In this document: positions 15,001 through 27,000 of the stretch, piece by piece | Layout of the letters: every line of letters begins with the position of its first letter | Numbering within the stretch: the first letter of the stretch is position 1 | NCBI GenBank assembly: GCA_020055645.1 | Contig: CM034548.1 | Span: forward strand, 11,284,001 to 11,348,000 | Direction: 5' to 3' | Origin: Tomocerus qinae | Taxonomy: Eukaryota; Arthropoda; Collembola; Entomobryomorpha; Tomoceridae | Length of the DNA stretch: 64,000 nt | Program-made: the position numbers and the translations under genes | Notes under the pieces: generated by a model | What the model saw: the letters and a program-made list of their open reading frames with translations, nothing else | What the model was told of the DNA's origin: nothing | The model's database searches: none

Positions 15001-18000
15001 TGTGCTTTATTCGATTTTTTTGTAATGTAAGCTATTTCTGACGTCACACGGCGACATTTTCTATATATCCCCATGGAACCAAAAATTAGTTTAATTGTTT
15101 GACATGCAGTTTTTCTATGGTGATGCCACATGCAAATGTATAGGAAAGTCGTTGTGCGACGTCATAAATTGCTTTACATACAAAAAAATCTGAAGTGCCT
15201 GGGAATTCCAAACCTATTTTACTTCTACTAGCCTTGACTAAGCCACTATTTTATGAACCAAGCCCGTATACAGAATTGAGTTTCGGGGGGACATTTTGAA
15301 AATTTTTGGCGGAAAATGAGTCAAAAATGGCAAATAATCTCGCGGGGTGCAATTTTTTTGCTATTTTGAGAAATAAATTCCTTTTTCTTGGATTTCGGGA
15401 AGGGGGGCTTCAGCTTGTAAAGCCCATCCCTCAATACGTTCTTGTTATGGACGGCACTATTTTCATTTGCGGCATTTACGGCACACTTGCATTAGCAAGT
15501 ATAGGTCGTATTCAGTCCTGTACAAAGAGGTTTCGATGATAAAACAATAATAAGAATGAATATGAAGTCAGTCAGACACAACTCACAATGCTATAACTAA
15601 AACTACGTTTGTTTAGCTTTAGTTGTTGAGTTGATGCAGACACACCGTCCACCGTATTACAACCAATAATGCACATGACAACACTAATGCGCTATATATT
15701 GAGATGAAATACCCTTTACTTAGTCTGATTTTTGCCACTTCAAGGTGTACAGAACGAAAATTTTTTTTAGAAATTACGATGCTTCTAAACGGAAAATTGC
15801 ATACATCTGGGAGTTGAAAAATTAAGTTAAGGAATACTTAATTCACTTGTGCTGTAATTATGAAAGCATTAATGTACTGCCCTCAAGTCTTTTTTTCCAA
15901 TTGTATTTCATTCCCATGTAAATCAAATGGTGATGTGTTCTCCGTTTAGATTGCAATATCTTCTAAACCAGAGTTTGCATACACTTAATTTTTGGTTAAT
16001 TCTATTCCCAATAACATTTTCTACGTGGGTAAAAAGTTTAAGGGTCCTAAGTTTATGCCCTCACATAGAAAAAATGGGGCCAAGTGAGTCCTATTCCAGT
16101 TACCCATCTTTCTGTCGACATTAAAGAGCGTCGCTATTCTGGCTGTTATAATTTGATAGGTAAGCTATGTCTAGAAAGTTTTCTTGTAGCAATACTAATA
16201 CATAAAACATCACTGAATTTATGCTCATTTGGCTAAAATGCCTTCATCTAGATAAAAAATAATAGCGAATATTAGCATAATTTTGATAGCTGTCAATTTC
16301 TATTTCAAATTTTAGCAGTTGTTTCGATTAGGTAATGAACATGATTATGTACATGATTAATTTGATAGGAGAGGAAAAAAGTTAAGAAATGAGATTGACA
16401 AGCTGTATGAAAACAGTGGGATGGGACAGCGCATTGAATTGCGTTGAATAGATTGTTAGAGAAGGACAACAAAGTTGGAACTCCTGTAAATGAAAAGGGA
16501 AGTCCTCTGAGCTACCCAATTACTTGTAGAACACAATGGGCCAGCTCGTACATAGGGTCCGGCCCCTTTTCATAAGAAAGCTAATATTGAATTTGATAGG
16601 GCTACAAAAACTGCATTTCATGAAAAGGGGAGCATAAGCCCCATGATATCACATCGTTTATTATTAACTAGCTACACAATATTCCTGATGACGACTTTGT
16701 AGAGTGAGGCAGACTACGCAACAATGCAGCATTCACAGCCCTCATTGATGCTTCACACACGATTATAACTCATAAGACATATTTTATTACCCTTCGTTTT
16801 TGTTCCTTACTACCATGTTACGTGACTATACTAAGTTAAGTTATGTTTAATAGCATCCTACCCACTCAACTACCTATACAAACTATACAACTAAATACTT
16901 ACTGCATATCAAATCCAGAGATAACATGTTTCACTCCGATATACTAAGTAGCAGTCCGTAGTAGTACATAGTAAAGCGAAAGCATGTGAACTTAGGAGCC
17001 TACAATACCTACACAGATTTCAACTCCAGTTGATTGTGCTATTCATATTTGATAAGGATATGAAATGAAATACTGCAGTGTCATATCATTCACTTTTTCA
17101 GCATAATACCCTGTCGACGCGACTCACTCAAGTCATACAATCTATACTTAAGTTATATAATCTATACTTTTACAAGCAAGAGGAAATCTTAGGTATTTCG
17201 TTTGATGCTTTGTAATTATGTTTGATGATAGCGTACAGTTAATCCTTCGATCAACCAACTACAGAAACAAATATACAGAGACGGATTTGTGTATATCTGC
17301 GTAATATAATTTTAAATAACCGATAGTCGTACTTGAGAGAGTATATTATTATGTAAGACTAAGCACTCAGTCTCACTCAGCCAAAGCAGAACAAAAACAT
17401 CCCGAGTAGGTATTAGAACTAGTAAGACCCAAATTCAATCTGCGTCACATATCAGTTTCTACATCATGTCGTCTCATGTCTCATCCCACGCTGCTTCCGC
17501 CTCAATGAAAACATCAGTACCAATTATATCATTTTCAAGCTTTCCTCTTCAAAAAAATCTAATCATCTCTCTGTAGATATCTCTTCTATGTTCTCTTTTC
17601 AACTATCTACCCTTCAGCCCATACTAAAGAGATGTGAATTCATAACCATCGACTCGTAAATTAATTTTTCCTTGCTATCACTATTATTCACTATAATGAA
17701 TGCTGAGTGAATACTGAATAACCAGACGCACAATGCCCTACAATTCCCATCCTTACTTTCCCTGTCGCAAAAATTTGTAAACATCCTTATGTAACGTTAC
17801 TCAACACTAAATTACCTGTGTTATCACTAATAGTAACTAGTAATCCAATCGTAGAACGATACTTCCTGCACATGCTAATTCACTCTTGAATCTATCACAA
17901 CTGCCTTAGAAATGTACTTTTGAGTTTTCTGTAAATTTGTGTTTAGTGTGCAATTAAAATCAACTTTGAGACAAAAGTACATTTATAGAGTACAATTAGG

Positions 18001-21000
18001 ACTACTTCTATTCTGTTTTCCATTCTAAATTATTTTCGGTTTTGACTGTACCTATTTTTAAAAAGTTGCTCACAAATACATTAGAAAACTTTCCTTTGTG
18101 TCAGTTTTATAGGCAAAATCAACCTAAAGTTGAAAATTAGGATGTTTTCAATCCTAGTCAATTTTAGTACAATAGTTCCACGTTAATTTGTACCTGAACG
18201 CTAGCACTTGCTTATTATTACTAAATGAAAACAACATTTTTTGTTCTCTGTGGAGTTGAAGTTTCATTTCAAAGTATTCATCGTAGAAAAAATGTACCGT
18301 GTAGATTGTTTCCAGAATAAATTGGTAGCCAATTTTTCTCGGTTATTCTGAATCTGAAGTGCTATTGAACTGTCAAGTGGTCATGAAGATTTCAACAAAA
18401 TTAAGAGAACTAATATACAAATGTACCCTATTATTTTGGTTGAAAGATTTAAAATAAAGTTTAGTCAAAATTTTGAAGATGAATTTTGAGTTAACAAATA
18501 TAAATTACTAACTGTAGCTACAGAGTGCAAAACATGTATTGCAAGTAGTATGAAATGTGAGTCATTTTGACATCGGTAAATAGCCTGGCTCAGATCTGTT
18601 AGATTTCAACAAAAACTGCATCCTAGTTTCGATTCAGTATCCTTATAAAATTAATATTCATATCAATGTTGACAAATATCTTCATTCTCCATGCAGGCCA
18701 TTACTTCTAATAATAGTCTATTGTGAACTTGTAATGTAATACTATATCACCGTATTTACAACAGACAGATATGAAACATAATAGTGCATTCAACTAGAAT
18801 GAAGTCAGTATAATAAACCACCTATTAAAATACTTGGCCAACATATGAATGAACATGCATAGTAGGAGCCAGAGGCAAGCTAATCATACACGCAACGACC
18901 TTAACCTTAGCCTTTTAGAGATATTCTTATTCCGCTTTCCGCCCACCTTTTCTGTTTCCTACCTATAAATAACAACCATAGTAAATTCTCCTTCAACTGT
19001 CTACAGATTTCAAATTAATCATATGATACTTCCTTAAACTGTAGTCAAATGAAACATTGTCAAGAATCGTAGTGGACAAGATGTAATTATTTACTAATTC
19101 AACATGCAATAGAGACACGGAGTAATCTAGCGGAAGCTAGGAAATTGGTCTGACATGAGCTAATTAGCTGGTGAAATCTTCTAGACTGGAATTGGAAAGA
19201 GAGGATGATGGTGAATGACCACAGAATCAAAACCGGAGAAAAAGAAGGAAAGTATTTTGTGTTTACTTTTCTGACCATTGTCATAAAATACTATTGATTG
19301 TTACATCATGAGACAGAAAAGTTAGAGCGAGTTTAGTTAGGGGAGAGTCGAGGAGTGAAGTGAGTGACGGATTAAAAACCAAGTGGCGCATGGAGCATAG
19401 AGATGCCCGCCATGCGGGATTTTCGGGGAAAGATAGGGTGCGAACCAATGGATGACCCGGACACCACAGACGCCTCCGATCTCACGCCCTTATGTGTTTT
19501 TCACGACGCCCGACTCCTTTATTGATTCAACGCCATGATACCTAAGCACGAACAAAGTATCATAAAACAATCCAACAAATCTCATTTTTGACGTCCACAA
19601 GACGGATCTCTCTCTGTTTCTTCATTCCCACTAAATCCAGTACTTACCTACTCTATTTTACAAACTCAGAGAGCCATTAGGCTTGTTCACTTTTTTCTCG
19701 AGATTAAAGACAAACTACCACTCAGCCTCTCCACAAAACTTTTATTTCAACTTTGAGATAAAAAAGCAATCACTGACTCAGTCTTTGTAAACAGTTGTCC
19801 AGAGTCTGCTCGCTTCTACCAAAGCCAGATCTTAGCTAATCTACTTACTCACACAAATATTGTTATCCGCCGGAATATAAATTCATTTCGAATGTCTCAC
19901 TCAGTTTCACAACAAACAAACGCACCTTTAATCCAACTTTGGACTCCACATAAAATCCCACTAATAAATATTCACTCAATCTACTCGAACAAATAACGAA
20001 CATTAAAAGGTATCAAACAAACATGCTAAATATTTACGTTGATGATAATGGTATGGCAATAGCACATGAAGAATGAAGATATAAAGGAGAAAAATGTGGT
20101 CGATCACTCCCTTTCCATCAAATAAATTCTATAATGACCAACTTAATGTTATGCTATCACAAAACCCACAGAACGTGACATGAAAAGTGAAAAATTGTTA
20201 ACCTGACTCAACTAGTTGCATACTCAGTAGTAAATAGTAAGGAGTATCTAAGCTTCGAAAAAATTATCGACTAACTAAACAACCAATTGAGACGGACCAA
20301 CTTACTTAGCTAAAGTAAGCATCTGCATCTGTGCCCTTAAGCATAAGCATGACAGAAATTCGATCCATGCCTACCTTTTATTTTACATAACAACAAATAG
20401 AGTTCAAGTCCATGCTATCAAAAGAAGCCCAGTATGAACAAAAGGATGCGTTACAAAACAAATCATTATATCTCTAAAACCCACTGCAGTTTCAGTCTGT
20501 TTCAGAACGTTCTTTGTTCGAACCTCATCCTTCCTCTCCTTTCCAATCTTCTATTTACCAATTTCACATACCCACTTCTTTATACCTATAATCCACTATT
20601 AAAGCAAATGCAACTTTTCCTCCAATCACAGTATCTATGAGATTGCTTGCTAGCCATAAAATTTTATTTCCTTATTTTTATTAATCAACAAACTCAGCCA
20701 CATTCATGCAGGAATTGGGAGCATTAAACGTACCTGTCTTTAATCTACACACGCTACATACTACACTAAAGTACCTACATCAAATATCATTAAACCCTAT
20801 TTAGGTGGATATCATAACTACTTTTGCCATATTAATAACCTAAAAATTACTTGAATTCCTTTTTAAGGGCAAGATTAAAAATATTAGAAATTTCATTTTG
20901 TTAATTTAACTCTTGACTCTTGTTCATATAATACTTTAATGAATTTGTACTAAAGTTTTTTAATAATGTTACGTGTCGCTGATAATACCAAGTTACAGTC

Positions 21001-24000
21001 TTGTAAAATAATGCAACTGATAATACTTTCGGGGCTAAATTTGACAAATTAAAGAATGCTTAGAACTTTATAATATTAAATTCTACGATTATATATACGA
21101 TTACCCCATCGCTATGAAAAATTTAATTTCCCAAATATCAACAAAAATGTTATACATCGAATCATATAAATAAATACAAATGTTAAAAACTAGAAAGTTT
21201 TACTGCTAACATAATCAGAACTTTTCTGCATTTTAGCCAGATAACTTTTTTGAAGACATATTATTTAAACTTTGGCCACTTTACAAAAAAATCATTTTTG
21301 GTTTTATTTCTCAGACAATCTTCACAAATTTCAGGCATCCGGACCAATAAACCTACTACAAATATGAATTTGTTTTCATAAAAACCATTTGGATCAAAAA
21401 TCCCTGTCTGTCCATGGAATTGTCTATCCATGGGTATGGATTTTTGAACTTACTAGTTGAATCTCTATTTTACAAGAATATTTTTTCTCATGTTTCATGC
21501 TGAATGCTGTGTATGTACAATACATACTAGTTGAAACCTAGCAAATAGTGTGATGAAATAAGTAAATTTCTAGCGACTGCGACATTGGCCTGAATTTCAT
21601 AGATCGTTGTGTTGATTATTTAGTAGGTCAATTTTTGATGCCTAAGCGTGTTGAATTGTAAAACAAAATATTAAATCAGTTCTGGTAGTCGCAGATACAA
21701 ACCTCTATACAAGAATACCGACAAAATTCCATGCGCATGTCCCACTCTAAGTTTATGTAAAGTAAAGATTACTTTCTATGCAATGCTAAAATGAGCAAAG
21801 TGTGTATGCATATTACAAAATAAAGGTCTGCATGGGCTTTGGCGCCTAGAGTACATTAGAATTAGCATCTTTGGAAAATAAACCAAATGTTGATGTCTAA
21901 GCCTACAGCTATACCGGCAGCGTAGTTCAATCCAATAAATTTATTTTTTCTGTGTTCCATCTAGTGTGAATGGAATTAGAAATAAAAATGCGCAAGTCCA
22001 ATCTGGGTTAGTATTAGCAATTTTCAAAATTAAGCTAAATGTTGATGCATGAGCCTTAGGCAGTACTGGGGGCCTAACAATTTATAATCCCCGAATTTTA
22101 GGAATAGTCTGTCCTAAAAAATACACTAATATGTACATGTATAGTAAGTAAGGACGATAGGCCGGGGTCAAGAAAACGGACCAGACCCGACTCTAGCGAA
22201 GAAGCTGGTGAGAATGTCTGGATAGGACCACAGACAACAACTTCTCCGAACAGTAAAGCCGTTCAAGGAGTCACTGCAAGTTAGTCCTCGCTGCTTGAGC
22301 GGTAGTGTGTCTTTATCACTCAAGGTTATATTATGTCATACTCTCCCACTAAGACACACAGAGACAATAAATAAGCCGTTTCATAAGCATTCAAAACCTT
22401 CCAACATTCACTTTCCAAAATATGAAATTAGAAAAAAATGTGTTTAATACTTTTCATCCACGCTCTTAATATCATTGAACTTTTATCATTAAAATACAGA
22501 AACAGGACAAATACTTATTATCACATGGAAATAATCATGTAGAGTATGTATGCATTATGAAGGCATAATGAAACACGGTTGCGTTGGCACAATATTGGTT
22601 CGCTGCATAAATCTCATCTAATTAACCATGATAAAAAATACCGAGTTTTTAGTGAAAATAATATTCATCATCATAGTATCCATTTTCTCCACCAATTCAT
22701 CGGTAAGTACAATAATTGCAGGTATAGGGTTACTTTATATAACCTCACTAATAGATAAAAGTTAGAGTTGTTACAGATTACAGTAAAACAATCCTACTAC
22801 TCTACTAAACAAGACTAACATCCATCACAGACAAATTATACAGGGCAGATACCAACTATTTACCAGTATAGAATGTATACATGTAATCATGTAGTCATGC
22901 AGTGCAAAAGTAAAATTCCCTAGGATAATAGCATCTCCTAGGATAATAATACGGCCAAGATATTGCTATAGTTTTTCACCTACATAGTACCTAGACAAAC
23001 TTGCTTTAGTTATCAAAATGATTACCTAACATTAATTACTAAATTTCGATTTTCGTCTACAAGAAAAAAGTTTTGGAAAATATTGCCAAAAATCACCGTT
23101 GGATTTTCAAAAACGACGTTTGATACACATACAAACAATCATTAAAACTTTCTTTAGCTGATTAAGAAAAAATGAAATTGACAATAAAAATGTTTGAGTT
23201 AATAGTCGAGTGATTAAGCTAATTCGAATTGTAGTTAGTGTACAAATATTTATGTCAAACGATTTTGTAATTCAATTTTCAAATTAAGCAAATGTATTGT
23301 ATATCTTTTTATACATGGTATATGTTTATATTTATGTGTGCATCGAATACCAAGTAAGGTTTTGTTCTCTACCTTAGGCACAAAATTGATACTGAAAGTC
23401 ATTCTATGAGTATAAGTATCAATATAATATGCATTTTTGCCTTTTGCTGAGTCTCAGTAAAAAATCATTACATGGTTTAACGCTACAGCAAAGACCAGAT
23501 GCAACAAATATTTGAGTTATTATTAGAATTTCATACTAGTCCAGCAAGAGATTCGAAATGAAATTGAGTTACAGATAAAAATGTGAAAATGTAACATGAA
23601 TGCATTCAACTAAAGCATAAGAAATATCCTAGGAGCAAACAACATGAGAATTCTTATTTTACCCCCGCCCTGGCATGAAAACGCTAAACAAAGCTTGTGT
23701 TACACATACACAAGTCTTTGTTGCTAATGTAAGAGGAGCAGAAAAAATTTTCATAGAAATGGATGCTTCGATTGCTCCGCTGTAGATGGCAATGTGTGCT
23801 CCTCAAATCATTTGACGCTACTCCAACTTTTCCTTTTGCCTTTAACTTCCAGGACGCCAAATCCAGCAGATTACACTTGTACTTTCCATTCAACTACTAC
23901 TACTTTACTAGCAGTAGCAAGTTATCCTCTTTTAAAAGCATTTTCGCACATAGAACCCTAACCCATCTCAGCCATCTCACATTCACACAAACTTGCTACC

Positions 24001-27000
24001 AATGCTGAAAAATTTGGAGTAAATTTAAGTATAAAATATAACTCTCCGGATAACAAAATGAGAATTAACAAAATCAGACGTAATGGAATATGTAATGTAC
24101 ACAATTACACAAAAATGCGGACAGTTTTTCTTTTGAGAATTTAAATTTACACATATTCTCTCATCTTCCTTTAAAATGTTTTTAAATATAAATGGCGTAA
24201 TGGCCATTATGACTAAAGCGTTCTGTTTAAACGCATAAATAAAAGAATGATATTTATAATTATAATAATGCACTTTTCGTACCCATGTGTGATTTTTTCT
24301 CCACAAATAAATGAAAATAGGAAAATATTGCAAGACAATTCCTGATTAAGTTATGGCTGCATCTACCTGCTTCATCAAATAATGTGCACAAGTGCTTCGT
24401 ATGTATTATAATGCCGCAGAAAGTTATAAAGGTCAAGCGGATACGCAATGCAGTGACATCAATCTTTCGTAATTTAAACACAATTACTGAAGTGTTTTAG
24501 ATGTCACATAATCTTTCACATCGCGTAGATACTTTAACTTGAAAGCAACAATAGATTCCGAGGGGTACAAATATAATTCATGTCACAGACAGGTAAAATG
24601 GTAGACTATCTCGCAAACAGAAATAAAAAATTAGTTGAGATGAGTCAAAATGTCAGCATCTTGTTATTGACTACATTTGACGAGACGAGGTGACAAGGAT
24701 CGAAAGCTTTTTTCTTCAGAACAAGCGTGTGAAAGCTACTGAAAAGAGACACCAAGAAACGATTCATACAGTCATCTACTCTCGGTCACATTAACATACA
24801 ATGGAGTAGATAGACTTTCTTGAATGACAAGACACAAGTAGTTTATACAAAATTCAGCAACCACATCATCCGTCAAAAAGACAACAAAGAGTGGGAAGGT
24901 TGTCTTGGACTCATGAAATCAACCCCACCACTTATCTCATCGATTGACTTCAGATTCAATTGTATTTTTCTTAGGAAGAAGGACAACGTGAATTATATGA
25001 ACTTTATTGTAATGTACCTGCACCACGGTTTCTGGGTTATTATTACGTAAGTAAATACCTGGTATTTGTAAAACATGTCCTGTATTCTAACGTGTCGTCT
25101 GACTAACATCTAAAGTCAAACCTAACAGAAACTCATGCATCAATATGAAATGCAGTACAATCACTTATTCACAATGTTTATAGTCTTATTATGCAAACGA
25201 TATGGTGATCAGCATGAAATTGTTCATGATATTTTCTGACATACTGTATTTACTTGACCCATTTTTTATATTTCCAAAATCATTGAATATAGAAGGATTT
25301 AAGTCTAAACAGTGCTTATGAAATTAAGGTTGCCAGACAAACTAACTAAATTATATTTATCAATCTATAACTAATAGCCAATATTATTAATACTATAGCG
25401 TAATACTTCGAACTGAAAATTTGATAAAATCGTTTTTCACATTTAAGAAAATGTTAGAGGAAACAGTGGCATAAATTACAACATTCAACAGTCGTTGCCC
25501 AACAAAATTAGAATCATAATGCTATCAAACTTATTTATTAACCTAACCCGAGTCCTACTAAGCTATTTAACTGGGCCACTTTCATATAAAACGCATGGTG
25601 TGTACCTTAAGCAAATTAAGTTTTCAAAGATGAGTAAAGGTATGTTCATTATATATTGAACCTCATTTTACATATTCATTTTTATAGGATTTTGCCATAT
25701 CACCAAATAAATTCAGCAATCAAAATTACCTATTAAAATGCTACTTGTGCTTGCTTAGGTACTTGTAATCAGCGAAAACAATTATTTTGTGTGTGGTCGA
25801 CAGATAAAACTTTGGAAATGCAAGACGGTGAACTTTTTCCTCATCGCATCGATCAGTTCCTGTCCCAAGAGCGGCCTAGCCTGCCACGTTCTAACATTCT
25901 ACAGAAGACCCATGCAACACAATACATCAATAGCACGTACGACCTAAGGGAATAACTAAACCATGTCTCATGTAGTCATGTTCGTATAAGCTGTATCTTC
26001 AAGTATTCAAGTATTGATGCCTGTACTCACGATAATAATTATTGATAATAATATACAATGTGGCTACAACTGACTATATCTAAGTGTATATAAAATCATC
26101 CCAGATGAACAGTAGGTACATGACGGAGAAGACATCTGAATGAAATATAATGGTATATCATCTACCTTATTGGAAAAGATGACCATTATCTATTAGTTGG
26201 ACAAAGGTTGACAATTATTAAGCTCTCAATCGGTCGGAAGGGGAAACAAAGAGAAAAGGAGGAGTGCGTAGCACCAGCCACTACTGTGGTAGGTATTTAG
26301 TACCGGTATACAGATACAGATAGTAATAGGTTCAGTGTGTTGCCGTAGTCGTATCGAAACAATTAGAACTTGCCAGAAGATCTCTTTTATCGAGCACCGC
26401 TGTCTCCGAGACCATTAGAGCACTTAAACTGTCCGCCCGCCACTTGACTATGATACTAATGGACAAACACACATTACTAAAATCTTTACTGATGTGGATC
26501 TCTATATAATACTTATTGTCTTACCAATGAAGCTTAACTAATTGTAAAGCAGATCAGAAAATTGAACATAAATTCACCACTCGGTCCTTATCCCATAGTC
26601 ATTGGAATATTATAGAACTTAGAAACTCCTAAAATCCAATAATCAACTGTGGAAACTCGAAATATATAAATAATGAGCAATATACAGCATTTCATATCCA
26701 ATAACAAAATAAATAAACAATAAAAATCCACCAAATAGTTGTTGCCTTTACCTATAAGGTGAATGAAAACCGTCAATTTAAAATTAAATGGTACGGGTAT
26801 TTCAAAGCGAAGTTGTTAAATTTTCAAACGTTATTTTATAATGATATTTTAAAAACATTTTAAGGTCAATTGATGTTTTCTGATTCTGGTTTATTGTTGC
26901 ATAACAATTGGGGCTGATTTAAACCTGAAAAAACATTAACCCTCCTGCGCCTCCTTGCTCTTCTAATGAAAAATGGAAACAAAGAACTGAACCAAAACTA

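Noticed and set aside
20400..20420. tRNA-like B-box word GTTCAAGTCC
   Set aside because: No matching A-box, acceptor stem or anticodon arm at the right distances.
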